DNA of 64,000 bases from assembly GCF_035594125.1 (NCBI RefSeq), contig NC_087156.1:17762997-17826996 (forward strand). Direction: 5' to 3'. Below, piece after piece: positions 42,337 through 57,578 of this stretch. The stretch is from Scylla paramamosain (lineage: Eukaryota; Arthropoda; Malacostraca; Decapoda; Portunidae). The translations under genes and the position numbers were made by a program. Within the stretch, counting starts at the first letter, position 1. Every line of letters starts with the position of its first letter. The notes beneath the pieces are model-generated. The model did not search any database. It saw nothing but the letters and a program-made list of their open reading frames with translations, and was not told where the DNA came from.

Positions 42337-43145
42337 GAGAAAAACACACGCAAAAACAAGGAAAGGAAGACTACAAGAAAGGGAGTAAAACCAAAGAGAG
42401 GAAAATAGGGAAAAGACGTAAAAAACAAACAAAAACAATAATAAAGAAAAGGAAAACATAAAATGGAGAAATGGAGAGAGAAGAGAAAAAAAGAAAAGGA
42501 AGACTGGTAAAGGCAGGAAAAAAGTAAAGGAAGATAATAAGAGGAAGAAAGTAGAACAATGAGCTTAATAGGGAGAAGAGAAGCAAGACGGAGAAAATGC
42601 TGGAAAAACAACTAAGAGGAGTAAAAAAAATATAAATAAAAAAAATGAAAAAAAAATAACACAGCAACAATTAAAATGGAAGAAAACACGGGAAGGAATA
42701 CATGAATAGATCTGTCTTTCATACTTTTTTTTCCACCTACTGTTCTCTCTTTTCCTCTCCACTTCTTACATTCCATTCACTCATCCACCAAGACACCCAT
42801 CCACCCATCTGTTTCCTCCATTTTAGTCATCAATGAAACAAACCATATACATTTTCTATCTCACGTACTGTCCCTCACATCTCTCCATATCTCACACTCT
42901 TTCCACTTCTCCACTCACGCACCCATCCATCCATCTGCCTCCTCCACGCTGCTCCACTCCGGCATCCAATCACTCGCCTTGCCTTCCCCGTCAAGTGGCT
43001 CCTCTCCACCAACTCCCACAAACAATATTTCCCTTCGTATTGTCTTTCCTTATGCACCGCACGGCCACTCCAGTCCAGGTCTTCCTTGATATGTGAAAGT
43101 TTTCTTCTTTACGACTTGTCCTATAAAGCAGAGCGGGACATATAC
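42337..43145. other. A-rich then pyrimidine-rich spacer
   Basis: A/G-rich to about 42690 (AAAGGAAGACT recurs 133 bp apart at 42362 and 42495), then C/T-rich. No gene is recognised. Confidence 0.4.
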
Positions 43146-43149
43146 GTGT

Positions 43150-43192
<43 letters not shown>
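43146..43192. repeat. (GT)n microsatellite
   Basis: About 23 GT units with one TAT variant. Confidence 0.97.
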
Positions 43193-43193
<1 letters not shown>

Positions 43194-43249
43194 CAAGTGT
43201 GTCTCTTTTTCTCAAACATTCAAAATAGTATCAGTAACACAACCGATGA

Positions 43250-43251
<2 letters not shown>

Positions 43252-43336
<85 letters not shown>
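43252..43336. repeat. (CT)n microsatellite
   Basis: About 42 uninterrupted CT units. Confidence 0.98.
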
Positions 43337-43338
<2 letters not shown>

Positions 43339-43416
43339 GACAACTCCACTCATAAACACACGCCATACACCACACATTGAAAAATCCCGTACAACTTTTC
43401 TATCAAACCTTCACGT

Positions 43417-43521
<105 letters not shown>

Positions 43522-43607
43522 ACCCACCCACACACACGCACACGCCCCTCCTTCCCACCCCTTCCCCCCAAAAAAAACACATTACCACAGACGGCACACA
43601 CGAGCTT

Positions 43608-43645
<38 letters not shown>

Positions 43646-43961
43646 TACAAACTACGTCTTTTTAATCCCGTGCCGACCTTCCCTCGCTCGAATGATGGAC
43701 GAGAATAACAAAGGCAGACACACCCATGTACAGGAGACGGCAAAGGGAATGAGGAGGGACGGAACAGCGCAAAAACAAAAGCAAAATGAAAATCAATCGC
43801 CAGCAGGCAAGTCAGGCTGGAGGGAGAGACATGCAGGCAGGCGAGGGGAAGAGCGCCGAGGGGAATATGAAGGCGTAATAAGGGGAGTGTAAGGAGGGGA
43901 GAGGATAAAGGCGAGAACACAATGGTGGCGAAGGGAGGAAATTAGACTTTTGGACATTACA

Positions 43962-43964
<3 letters not shown>

Positions 43965-44055
<91 letters not shown>
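43965..44055. repeat. (GA)n microsatellite
   Basis: About 45 uninterrupted GA units. Confidence 0.98.
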
Positions 44056-44058
<3 letters not shown>

Positions 44059-44336
44059 TAATCACTGCAACGTTCATAAAGAAAAAAATACGTGCGCTGA
44101 TCAGTGATGCAGGAAATTAAAAAAAGAGATGAAACTCATAGGAAGGCAAAAAAAGAAATTTAAATAAATAATCAGAAAAAAAAAATGAGACAAGGTTGAT
44201 TTGCTGATTTATATATTTTTTCATTACTTTACTTTTATTCATCATATTCACTTTTTATTTTATTTTTTTTATTCTTTACCTTGATTAGTAATATATTTAA
44301 TTCATCCATGTACTTATTAGTATATATTTTTTCATT

Positions 44337-44339
<3 letters not shown>

Positions 44340-44413
<74 letters not shown>

Positions 44414-44420
44414 ACACACA
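44340..44420. repeat. (CA)n microsatellite, interrupted
   Basis: About 40 CA units with TA and CG variants. Confidence 0.97.
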
Positions 44421-44606
44421 GTCCCCTCCCCTAAAGTCTCATATGCACGTATTACCAATCCTGTCACATCGAATTTCACTGCCTATTCATTTCACCGATA
44501 CAAATACATTATTCCCAGCACAACAGTATCCGTTTTCAATCACGTGAACCAGCACAAAAAGAGCACCAAACTTTTGAAATATAGAGGAAGGGGAAGGGGA
44601 GAGAGT

Positions 44607-44682
44607 AGGAGGAGGAGGAGGAGGAGGAGGAGGAGGAGGAGGAGGAGGAGGAGGAGGAGGAGGAGGAGGAGGAGGAGGAGGG
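44607..44682. repeat. (GGA)n microsatellite
   Basis: About 25 AGG units. The polyproline/serine translations on the minus strand are not genes. Confidence 0.97.
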
Positions 44683-44977
44683 AGGAGGGGAAGAGGAAAA
44701 GGGGTTGAGGGGAGAGAGAAGTTGAAAAATCTAGTTAAATGTAATGCCTGAAGCTCAAATAGCGAAACTAATTGTGAAAGTATCTCGAGTAAACTTTTAT
44801 AATTAAGTTGAGAGGCCCAATGTTTCCCTTGTGTTCTTTTGTTATCGAAGCAGAGGAAGGAGATGGAGGAAGGAGAAGGAAAGGAGGAGGAGAAGGGGGT
44901 AGGAGGAAGTAAACAAGGAAATGAATGGAATGAAAAAATGATATGTGCAAGAACAAGAGTATAATGATGATAGGTGT

Positions 44978-45003
44978 GGTGGTGGTGGTGGTGGTGGTGG
45001 TGA
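44978..45003. repeat. (GGT)n microsatellite
   Basis: Eight GGT units. Confidence 0.94.
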
Positions 45004-45723
45004 TGATTAGAGATTTTGGCAGATAAAGCACAAATAAAAAAAATGAGACTAAAGATACAAGGAAAAAAAATACATATTAAATACATACATTAGAGGCAAA
45101 ACAGGACTAACATAGAATACAGATGATACATATTAACAGCAAGTGAGTATATGGAAAGGAACACAACGCGAAATGAAGCGAGAACAAGCGAAGAGCCAGG
45201 GCATGTGAGCCACAGGGGCGAGAAGGGAGAGGCACCGCAGGGAGATATGAATCAAAAGTGAGGAACAAGTGTAGCAACAGAATAAAGAAGAAAAAGACCT
45301 CGGGACAAAATGGGTGTCGGCGAGTTGAGCCAAAAAAAAAAAAAGTCTAGGAAAAAAAAAATAAAGCGAAACACACTCCAATAGAAAACAGGGACAAGAG
45401 GGACATAAAAGAAGTGACACCAGAAGAGTAAGAGAATCCACAACACAGAAGAAAGCACGGAGGAAACAACGAAAAAAAAAAAAAATAGAGGTAGAGAAGA
45501 AAGACGAAGACGACGACAACAATCAAGTAGAGGAGAGGAGAAGAAAGAAAGAAGAAAGACACGAAACAAAATAGGGAAAAGAACACAAAACAACACCAAA
45601 CATCAAAATAGGAATCAAAGCATCGAAAGACACAGAAAAAAATAAATAAAAATAACGCAGCACCTTGCCTTAGCTTCACTCTGTAACGAGGAGGCGACGT
45701 GGCATTGTCTTGCCTTGCCTAGA
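45004..45723. other. A/G-rich spacer
   Basis: A-rich plus strand. Minus-strand frames of 110-129 codons are rich in Phe/Leu/Ser by composition. No gene is recognised. Confidence 0.45.
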
Positions 45724-45767
<44 letters not shown>

Positions 45768-45778
45768 ACCACCACCAG
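45724..45778. repeat. (AC)n-(ACC)n microsatellite
   Basis: About 21 AC units followed by four ACC units. Confidence 0.96.
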
Positions 45779-46096
45779 GCCACGCCACCTTCACTGAGGA
45801 ACACACACGCAACGTCTGAGGCGATCATTTACGGAGAGGGATTGCACAATGAGCCCAATTACTGCCTTTGTTTGTGGGCAAGGCAGCATCAGCCAGAGCG
45901 GATGAACAGGAGGAGGAGGAGGAGGAGGAGGAGGTTCAGAAGTGCAAGGAAAGCAGTAGGGTCGCGGTCTTTCTCGCTTCCCCGCCTTTGTCCTTCAGGG
46001 TTGTTAGTGGGTAAAGGAGAAGAAAAACAGTGGAGGAGGTAAGTGCTCGCTTCAGGGAGGTGAGGCTGTCTAGTGTTACGTCTCGTCTCTACCATT

Positions 46097-47112
<1,016 letters not shown>

Positions 47113-47374
47113 ACCATGTACGGAGACGCATATTTTCACAAGACGTCAACATAAGTAAAGAAAGTGTTATGTGGCTTCATCTCTCTTCAGTCACGTCCTC
47201 TCTTTAGTTGGAATGTGTTATTTAAGTGTATAATTACTCGTACGAGTATGTGTATACCTGGGTTCAAATTTTTTTTTTTTCTCCTACAAATGATTCTCAA
47301 AAAATTCCAAGTGATATAGTGTTCTAGCGATCCAAGATTAGTTTCGTTACGTTTAGTGGTCAAGTTTGGATTTC

Positions 47375-47513
<139 letters not shown>

Positions 47514-47625
47514 CGCTTTCCACTTTCGTCATCTCAGTTTTTTTTTCCTGCTTCCCTTAAATCTTTCTTTCAATTTTGTCTAGTCCTTATTCCTCCTCCT
47601 CCTCCTCCTCCTCCTCCTCTTCCTC

Positions 47626-48580
<955 letters not shown>

Positions 48581-48891
48581 GCTTGAGTACAGCTTGAGGA
48601 AAAATATATCCGGTATATGTAAGGTTTTCACTCTTTGTTGCTAAGGTATTGTTTGGAGTGTTTCCGGTGGAGTCCGGGTACGTAGTCCTGCCCTTATCTT
48701 GCCTCTGGGTACAATAGGATATCAGGAAAAAGAAGTCAGGGAGGCGTGCAGAGCCAGGCAGGGCCGCCGCGGACCCGGGGAGGCAAGACCCGCATTGTGT
48801 GCCGCGTAATTTTCATTTTCACGCTGATGGAAACATTTTTTTACTCTTTTTTTAAACACTGTCTTATCCACGTCTCCATTACATACGTTCT

Positions 48892-48938
48892 CTCCTCCTC
48901 CTCCTCCTCCTCCTCCTCCTCCTCCTCCTGCTGCTGCT
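48892..48938. repeat. (CTC)n microsatellite
   Basis: About 13 CTC units followed by three CTG units. Confidence 0.96.
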
Positions 48939-49333
48939 CTTCTTCCTCCTATTCCTTCTCTTCCTCCTACATGCTAGCTTCGCCAGGGGCAGGAAGGAGG
49001 AGGAGGACTGTGCAAAAATTGAATGGTTGTTTTTATGACGGAAAGTTTCAGCAGGAACATGGCCGCCTGAGCTTGTCTTGTCCCGCCACCACGGAAGCCG
49101 ACACGCCGGAGAGCCAGGGTCTGGGGGCAGGGCTCAGGGGAAAGGGATGGGAAGGCAGGGCTGGGGAGGCAGGGTTGGGGGTGCCATGGGGAAGTGGAAG
49201 AGGAGGCAAAGCTTAGGGAGGGAAGGAGGGATGATGAAGGAAAGAAAGAGGAATGGAGACTATACAGATAAAGATGCATATATATAAAGAAAACTTCCTG
49301 AGTTTGTATTTAATTAAACTTGCAGAGTAACAG

Positions 49334-49334
<1 letters not shown>

Positions 49335-49405
<71 letters not shown>
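49335..49405. repeat. (AC)n microsatellite
   Basis: About 35 uninterrupted AC units. Confidence 0.98.
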
Positions 49406-49409
<4 letters not shown>

Positions 49410-50371
49410 TGGTCAAAGGTATACTAAACGATCAATGGCGGAAAAGTAGCCAATTAGGAGTCATCACCTGCGCTGGATATCGATTCGCCAATCAGGGAGC
49501 GAGAGGCTGACCATACACTCTTCACCCAGGCGGTGCACACCCACACATCCCGCGATATGCACGGGCACTCCCCCACGATAGAAATTACCATATTCTCTTC
49601 ACCCAGAAAAGAAGACACACCAACTTTTACCACCATAATCATAACACTTTCACGCAAAATAAATAAATAAATAAATAAAATAATAAATTAAAAAAAAATC
49701 TTCCGTGACAAAAAATAAATAAATAAAAGGTAAACATATATATATATACAAGGAAACTACAAACTCGAAACGGGTCATGTCGTAAGAAATGGAAACTCAC
49801 TTTTCCACTCAAACAAATAGCGGCGTACACTTCCAGCACCGAAAGAAAGAATGAGGGTAAGAAAGAAAACGAAAAGGACAGCCTGCACTCGTGTTCCCTG
49901 ACGCTTTACACTTTCACTTCTGCGGAAAATCGATCAGCACAAGGAGAGAGATAGAGAGAGGGAGAGGGAGGCAGAGGGTGGCAGGCTGAGAGGGATCACC
50001 GCACCGCCGTGTTGTCTGCCACTTTTCCCCAAACTTACAGAGCCGCAATTATTACAGGGACTTAACGGCATCCAACCTTGTGATGGCTGGAGGAGATTAC
50101 AGGTAGAGGCTCCATGGTTCCAGTCAAGAGTATTAAGTTCCCCATTTAGGTCTGATCCTCCTTAATGGGGCCCTGAGCCAACTGGGTTTAAGGTACCATT
50201 AGTCGTTAAGATGGGCGCCGTTGCCTCCTCTTCCACCACTTCTTCCCTCCTCCTCCTCCTGCTCCACTTCCACCCCCACCTCCTCCTCTTTCTTCTTCTC
50301 TTCGTTTTCTTACGTCATTAAAGATGTTATTGATTTTTCCTTGTCATGTGTCATTAATGTAATTCTTTACT

Positions 50372-50373
<2 letters not shown>
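49406..50373. other. Unique spacer
   Basis: Contains an (AAAT)n patch (49658-49680), short TA run (49737-49750) and CTC-rich end (50240-50300). No gene is recognised. Confidence 0.4.
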
Positions 50374-50468
<95 letters not shown>

Positions 50469-50472
50469 CACA
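50374..50472. repeat. (CA)n microsatellite
   Basis: About 49 CA units with one CG variant near the right. Confidence 0.98.
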
Positions 50473-50609
50473 GTTGTAAGTTTCCAGCAAGGGATAACCT
50501 AAGAAATCAACCTTGGCTAGTAACTCACTCTCGCTCGCTCACTCTACGTCTTCCTGAACTAAATGAAAAAAAAAAATAAAAATAAATGGATAAAAAAATG
50601 GACATGGCA

Positions 50610-50667
50610 GGAGGAGGAGGAGGAGGAGGAGGAGGAAGAGGAGGAGGAGGAGCAGGAGGAGGAGGAG
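50610..50667. repeat. (GGA)n microsatellite, interrupted
   Basis: About 19 GGA units with AGA and GCA variants. Confidence 0.95.
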
Positions 50668-50927
50668 AACGTATAGGTCGACTTCTCCGCAGGGGGAGGT
50701 GGAAGGAAGAACATGCTATAAATCTTGCAGGCGTAACTACCTCATTTACCACACGTCCAGGACAAGAGATAACTGGGCTGGGCTGCGGCGTGAGAGGACG
50801 GGATGCGGGCGATTGCTACCGTGGCGCACAAAAACGGCGGAGGGTCGCTGTGGGCCGGTGATGTACTGCTGTGTGAAGCGTCCAAGAGTGTCATATTGGC
50901 GATAGAGCCGTGTGACTAGAATTATGG

Positions 50928-51012
<85 letters not shown>
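50928..51012. repeat. (CT)n microsatellite
   Basis: About 40 CT units with one TTT interruption at the left. Confidence 0.97.
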
Positions 51013-51016
<4 letters not shown>

Positions 51017-51160
51017 TCTCTGTCTTCTTCCAGTCTTTGATGTTTCTCCACTTTGTTTCCTTTCTCTCTCTTTTTCTCTCTCTCATTCTCTTCCTTCGTT
51101 ATTTTCTTTCTCCCTCTTCCTATCTCGTTTCTAACCCACCCTCACTTTTCGTTTCCTACA

Positions 51161-51248
<88 letters not shown>

Positions 51249-51596
51249 GTTTCTTTCATTCTCTTTCTTTCTCGTTTGTACCACTCACCTTCCGTTTTTA
51301 CCGCTCTCTCCCTCTCTCTTCCTTTATTGCCACTCCCTCTCCCTTCTTCTATTTCTTGCTTCCCCTTTCTTCCTACCCCTCTATCTCCCACCCTGCCTCC
51401 CTCCATCCCCCTCTTTTTTTTTTCATTTTTTATCTCTCCCTCCAAGCTTGTTCCCCCTTCTATCCCCCCTCTGTCCCCTCCCTTGCTCCTTCCTCTCTCT
51501 TCATCTCTTATTTGCACCCCTCCTTCCCTCTATGACTTCCTCCGTCCCTCCAAGGTTTCCCTCCCCCTCTCTCCCCACTTCTGGATGTCCCTTTAC

Positions 51597-51637
<41 letters not shown>

Positions 51638-51655
51638 CCTCCCTCCCTCCCTCTC
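51013..51655. repeat. Pyrimidine-rich tract with embedded (CT)n
   Basis: More than 600 bp of strongly C/T-biased plus strand, including a pure CT array at 51165-51244 and another at 51600-51632. Plus-strand frames of 158-218 codons are Ser/Leu/Pro/Phe translations of this tract and not genes. Confidence 0.93.
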
Positions 51656-51691
51656 TCTTCCTGTGCCACGTGCCGCCTTCTGTGCTGAGTT

Positions 51692-51912
51692 GAGGTATGA
51701 GAGAATAGCTTTGCTCCCTCACCACGACTGTTTTCAAAGGCCACAAAGATAATTAGCCAGGTTCTCACGAGATTATTTTTTTCTGTTCATTATGTAGGAA
51801 TCTTGTTAATCTGTCACTATACCTAAAGAAACACCCTTAAAAAACCCGCATTACTTTAACTAGAGCCTTTGAAAGTAGTAGTGGTGCAGCGTAGAAGCGT
51901 TTCAGAATATGG
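51692..51912 (-). mobile_element. MITE-like dispersed repeat, copy 3
   Basis: On the minus strand it starts CCATATTCTGAAACGCTTCT and contains CTTTCAAAGGCTCTAGTTAA, TGACAGATTAACAAGATTCC, TGGCTAATTATCTTTGTGG and CCTTTGAAAACAGTCGTGG. It ends near GAATAGCTTTG...TACC. It is the only copy in reverse orientation and the only one not touching a microsatellite on its left-arm end. Confidence 0.82.
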
Positions 51913-52639
51913 TCGGAAGACAGGATACGTTTTTTGGTCTTTTCAAGGTCATCTGTCCCGCGCGGTGATTGATGAGATGAGTAATCAAGGAGGGAAATAA
52001 CTTAAAGGAGACATACCTGTTCCTTCTCCTGCACAGAAAAATGTAATAAGTCCCTACATACGTGTCCCATTGATAAACAGCAGCAGTCATACCATAATTA
52101 ACACCACATATAAGAATTCATTTTCCTTCTCCCCCATCATCACTCCGCACCTTTCATTTCACTCTTTCCTCATCTCTCCCTTCCTCTCCCACCCACTCCT
52201 ACTCCCACTGAGCACCGGCGCACCCTCAACATCCATCTTCATACAAACTCTCAACAAGAAAAAAAAATACAGATCCCTTGTCGCGGCAGCTGAAAATGAA
52301 AATTCCTTACACAACTTAGGATGCTGTCAATACCGCGGGGACGTCAGCGGGAAGGGGCGTGCTGAATGTGTGGTGGAGAAGAGGGAGGAGTGGGAGAACG
52401 TGAGGCAGGCAGAGACAGAGGGGGAGGGAGGATGAGTGAGAAAGGGAGAATGAGAAAGGGAGGGAACGTTAAGTTTGAGGGAGATGGTGAAGAAGGAGAG
52501 TGTAACGGAGGGAAGCAAGCAAGGATGTGAGGTAGAAGTGAGAGGGAGAATGGTAGGGAAGGAGGGTTAGGGAGGGAGGAAGTATTAAAGGACCCATTAA
52601 AAGCATATAATTCTTGCGTTTTTAATATTTATGACTCCT

Positions 52640-52641
<2 letters not shown>
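51913..52641. other. Unique spacer
   Basis: Mixed composition to 52340, then G/A-rich with degenerate GAGAAAGGGAG repeats at 52430-52570. No gene is recognised. Confidence 0.4.
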
Positions 52642-52933
<292 letters not shown>

Positions 52934-53251
52934 AACCCCACATCATGCCCCAGTAATCGCCAAGAAAACAGAAGAGAAATACATACAAACAACCAGAAGA
53001 GAGAGGGGAAGAAAAAACCGCCCTAATTTTTTATTCATTACATTTTTTCCTCGTCTTAGGGGGAGGAAACGTCAGGAGGGAGAGCGAGCTGCGGAGAGGG
53101 AAAGAGAGGGAAGGAGGGAGATCAAAGCACACCAGGAGATAAGCCCGTGGTTAGCTAAGGCGGCCGAGGGTCAGACTTACTGCAAGGCGAAGGAAGGGCG
53201 GCGCTGGAGACACTGCCCTGAAGAGTCACGGAGATCCATCTTGTCCATTAC

Positions 53252-53252
<1 letters not shown>

Positions 53253-53329
<77 letters not shown>

Positions 53330-53337
53330 TCTCTCTC
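53253..53337. repeat. (CT)n microsatellite, left of MITE-like copy 4
   Basis: About 37 CT units plus a CATCTCTCTCTC tail ending 5 bp before the repeat element. Confidence 0.97.
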
Positions 53338-53341
53338 GGTG

Positions 53342-53550
53342 CCATATTCTGAAACACTACCACGCCGAATCTTCACAACTTTCAAAGGCTTTTGTTGAAA
53401 TTACATGGATTTTATTTATTTATTTTTTTTGTGGTGTTAGCATTATTTTTACATTATTGGCAGGAGAAACACTTTTGCGAACCCGACTAATCATCTTTGT
53501 GGTCTTTGAAAATAGGCGTCGTGAGAGACCAAAAGTATTTCTGAATATGG
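53342..53550 (+). mobile_element. MITE-like dispersed repeat, copy 4
   Basis: About 209 bp from CCATATTCTGAAACACTACC to AAAGTATTTCTGAATATGG. The first 16 bases and the reverse complement of the last 16 differ at only about two positions. Inverted similarity continues patchily to about 48 bp (CAACTTTCAAAGGC against ATTTTCAAAGAC). CT arrays lie directly on both sides. No ORF, so it would be non-autonomous. Confidence 0.85.
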
Positions 53551-53552
53551 GG

Positions 53553-53554
<2 letters not shown>

Positions 53555-53625
<71 letters not shown>
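53555..53625. repeat. (CT)n microsatellite, right of MITE-like copy 4
   Basis: About 35 CT units in the same orientation as the array on the other side of the element. Confidence 0.98.
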
Positions 53626-53630
<5 letters not shown>

Positions 53631-53674
53631 TTTTGTTGATGTTCACTTTACTTGTCTCATGTTTCCCCGTCAGG

Positions 53675-53678
<4 letters not shown>

Positions 53679-53747
<69 letters not shown>
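53679..53747. repeat. (CT)n microsatellite
   Basis: About 34 uninterrupted CT units. It is the third CT array within 500 bp. Confidence 0.98.
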
Positions 53748-53749
<2 letters not shown>

Positions 53750-54144
53750 AGGCCTTCGTCAAGTTCTCGTCCGCCACACCACTCTCACCAGCCAGGCGAC
53801 CAGTGCCGGGCAACAACCACACACCCGCACCAAAGCCAAGAGTGAAATTAAAATCTATGAGTTATGCCATGAATTTCTTGAGAGTTCATGTTTCCGCGCG
53901 GAAAGTGATGCCCGTGGCTCTTTAAATAATGTTTAGTGTTTTTTTTTTTTTTTTGTTAAGATTCGTTATTATGTTTCGTGTTTCCATGGAGGCTTACATA
54001 CGTTATCCTTCCAGTCGTTTAAATGTCTGTCATATTAGTTTTGATATAAGAGTTTCGGATGCCGGGATGATGTTGTGTAAGGTGTGTTGCTGCGGAAAAT
54101 TTGGTCTTCACTGGGGTTAAATGGATGATGAAACACGCACGCGT

Positions 54145-54189
54145 ACACACACACACACACACACACATACACGCACGCACACACACAAA

Positions 54190-54278
<89 letters not shown>
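54145..54278. repeat. (AC)n microsatellite, interrupted
   Basis: About 65 AC units. The left third has CG, AT and AAC variants; the right two thirds are pure. Confidence 0.97.
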
Positions 54279-54285
<7 letters not shown>

Positions 54286-54879
54286 ACAGAGAGCCAGGAT
54301 GAAACAAAGGTAAGGCAGGAGGAAAAAGTTACACAAAAGCAAAGCAAGGTGAAAAATACTAGATAAATAAAATAAGTAAATAAATAAATAAACAATCCCT
54401 GCATTGCAACATTGAATAACAAATTCTCCTAACATCACGGAAGTGGATAACAAAGAAATAAACGTAGCAAAATGAAGGCTGAAATAAAAGCAGAAAAAAA
54501 AAAGAAAAATGCAGTTGTGTATATTGAAATGAGATGACAAAAAAAAAAATGTAAAAAAAAAAAAAATAAAAAACGGCAGATAAAAACCCAGGCTGCTGCA
54601 GGGAAGATTATGAAACATGGAGAAGAGTCTTTTCAGATTAGCATGGCGACATCACGGGACGAGCTCGAAATTGTTGGCGACCGGAGGGGCAGAAGCTGCA
54701 ACGGAAAGCAACTTGACAAACTGGAATTACAACATACTCGTACACAATGACACTGATGTAACCTTCTTACCATAACCAACGGGAATACAGTAATGATGGA
54801 CAGAGGCGAGTCACAATGCCACACATTACGCTGCTTACAATCAAGTTAGGTAGATATACGAGTAGGTAAGTTAGCTATA
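54279..54879. other. A-rich spacer
   Basis: A-rich with poly(A) near 54495 and 54540-54570. No gene is recognised. Confidence 0.4.
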
Positions 54880-54925
54880 TGCAAGGACTGCCACGTGTAG
54901 ATCCGGCGGCTTCTTACAGCTTGGA
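54880..54925 (+). mobile_element. Relic of LINE family B 3' end
   Basis: GCAAGGACTGCCACGTGTAG...GGCGGCTTCTTACAGCTT aligns with GGGACTTGCCACGTGTAAG...GGTCGCTTCTTGCAGCTT of LINE B at 17713-17754. Only the extreme 3' region survives. Confidence 0.55.
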
Positions 54926-55644
54926 AAGGACTTTGCATTCATGCGTTATTTCCCAGTTTGCTTAGGAGACAAAGATGAAAGGGAGAGAGTACGTGCTCAA
55001 TTGTGATGCCATCCAGAAAAATATCGCTCATAGTGATCCGAGAAATGACATGTTAATTAGTCTTGAGTCTTGACACATGGTAAGTTATCACAAACATCGC
55101 GCAACATAGAGGTTAACTTCGCGGCCTGACTGTGGCAACGGAGGCCTGAAAGAAGTAAAAGGAGGAAAGGGAACTTGTCTACTGCAAATCACTCCCCTCC
55201 CCCCAAAAAAATAAATAAATAAAATTTAAAAAATCAGCAGTTAAGTGGCAGCGCGTCACTCCTTCATTAGGATGGGAGTGTTGGAATAAACAGCCTCGAG
55301 GGTGTTTGTCTCCTAGTCTTGTTGGAGAAACGCCTTCAGTGTGGATGTAGATCTTACGTAGGATACATGATGAATATTTTTTCTCAAGACCAAACGGTTC
55401 ATTACACTTTAAAATTGAAATCGCATATAGTTACAAAAATAAAATCAACGGGGCTGATTCAATAAATGAATAAAAAAAATTATAATGAAATTTCATTATT
55501 GAGAGTATATTTCTTTACGTGATAGGTAATTAAAAGCACAAAAAAAAATGCCTGAGTAAAAAAAAAGACTACTTACGTCTAAAACTTCGTGGAGGAATGA
55601 TGTAGATGAGTGGATCTTAGCCTATAAGTTGAATAGAGTAATAA
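54926..55644. other. Unique spacer
   Basis: Mixed, A/T-rich on the right, with AAAT units near 55215. Nothing is recognised. Confidence 0.4.
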
Positions 55645-55754
55645 TACTGATGATGATGATGATGATAATGATGATAGACAATGATGAGAATATTGGTGGT
55701 GATAATAATGATGACGATAATGGAGGTACTGGTGATTATGAGGATACTGATGAT
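55645..55754. repeat. (GAT)n-rich array, left half
   Basis: GAT units with AAT, GAC and GGT variants lead up to the LINE tail. Similar GAT sequence resumes at 59057, so one array appears split by the LINE. Confidence 0.88.
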
Positions 55755-55868
55755 TTATTTATTTATTTTTTTTTATGTAGGAGGAACACTGGCCAAGGGC
55801 AACAAAAATCCGATAAAAAAAAATGCCCACTGAAATGGCAGTCCCATAAAAAGGGTCCAAAGCGGTAG

Positions 55869-57560
55869 TCAAAAATTGAAGAATAAGTGTCTTGAAATCT
55901 CCCTCTTGAAGGAATTCAAGTCATAGGAAGGTGGAAATACAGAAGCAGGCAGGGAGTTCCAGAGTTTACCAGAGAAAGGGATGAATGATTGAGAGTACTG
56001 GTTAACTCTTGCGTTAGAGAGGTGGACAGAATAGGGGTGAGAGAAAGAAGAAAGTCTTGTGCAGCGAGGCTGCGGGAGGAGGGGAGGCATGCAGTTAGCA
56101 AGATCAGAAGAGCAGTTAGCATGAAAATAGCGGTAGAAGACAGCTAGAGATGCAACATTGCGGCGATGAGAGAGAGGCTGAAGACAGTCGGTTAGAGGAG
56201 AGGAGTTGATGAGACGAAAAGCTTTTGATTCCACCCTGTCTAGAAGAGCAGTATGAGTGGAACCCCCCGAGACATGTGAAGCATACCCCATCCATACATG
56301 GACAGATAAGACCCTTGTACAGAGTTAGCAGCCGGAGGGGTGAAAAAAACTGGCGGAGACGTCTCAGAACACCTAACTTCATAGAAGCTGTTTTAGCTAG
56401 AGATGAGATGTGAAGTTTCCAGCTCAGATTATAAGTAAAGGACAGACCGAGGATGTTCAGTGTAGAAGAGGGAGACAGTTGAGTGTCATTGAAGAAGAGG
56501 GGATAGTTGTCTGGAAGGTTGTGTCGAGTTGATAGATGGAGGAATTGAGTTTTTGAGGCATTGAACAATATCAAGTTTGCTCTGTTTCAGAAATTTTAGA
56601 AAGATCAGAAGTCAAGCGTTCTGTGGCTTCCCTGCGTGAAATGTTTACTTCCTGAAGGTTGGACGTCTATGAAAAGACCTGGAAAAGTGCAGAGTGGTAT
56701 CATCAGCGTAGGAGTGGATAGGACAAGAAGTTTGGTTTAGAAGATCATTAATGAATAATATGAAGAGAGTGAGTGACAGGGCAGAACCCTGAGGAACACT
56801 ACTGTTAATAGATTCAGAAGAACAGTGACCGTCTACCACAGCAGCAATAGAACGGTCAGAGAGGAAACTTGAGATGAAGTTACAGGGAGATGGATAGAAG
56901 CCGTAGGAGGGTAGTTTGGAAATCAAAGCTTTGTGCCAGACTCTATCAAAAGCTTTTGATATGTCCAAGGCAACAGCAAAAGTTTCGCCAAAATCTCTAA
57001 AAGAGGATGACCAAGACTCAGTAAGGAAAGCCAGAAGATCACCAGTTAACGGCCTTGACGGAACCCATACTGGTGATCAAATAGAAGGTTGTCAAGTGAT
57101 AGATGTTTAAGAATCTTCCTGTTGAGGATAGATTCAAAAACTTTAGATAGGCAGGAAATTAAAGCAATGGGACGGTGGTTTGAAGGATTAGAACGGTCAC
57201 CTTTTTTTAGGAACAGGCTGAATGTAGACAAACTTCCAGCAAGAAGGAAAGGTAGATGTTGACAGACAGAGCTGAAAGAGTTTGACTAGGCAAGGTGCAA
57301 GCACGGAGGCACAGTTTCGGAGAACAACAGGAGGGACCCCATCAGGTCCATAAGCCTTCCGAGGATTTAGGCCAGCAACGGCATGGAAAACATCATTGCG
57401 AAGAATTTCAATAGGTAGCATTAAGTAGTCAGAGGGTGGAGGAGAGGGAGGAACAAGCCCAGAATCGTCCAAGGTAGAATTTTTAGCAAAGGTTTGAGCG
57501 AAGAGTTCAGCTTTAGAAATAGATGTGATAGTAGTGGTGATATCTGGTTGAAATAAAGGA
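55869..57560 (-). pseudogene. LINE family A reverse transcriptase
   Basis: Segments fall in shifting frames. They are 57197-57472 (GPDGVPPVVLRNCA, SCWKFVYIQPVPKK), 57046-57231 (NHRPIALISCLSKVFE, QYGFRQGR), 56645-56968 (DISKAFDRVWHKAL, SVPQGSALSLTLFILFINDL, YADD), 56116-56574 and 55869-56291 (C-terminal region). The YADD catalytic motif is at 56699-56710. The first catalytic Asp (in FDRVWH) is also present. Frameshifts near 57200, 57050, 56640 and 56290 make it non-functional. Confidence 0.9.
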
Positions 57561-57578
57561 GGGAAAGAAGAAGCAAAG

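Noticed and set aside
51037..51693. 218-codon Ser/Leu/Phe/Pro-rich frame, possibly a signal or membrane protein
   Set aside because: The frame lies entirely in a C/T-biased tract with embedded (CT)n. Apparent hydrophobicity is compositional.
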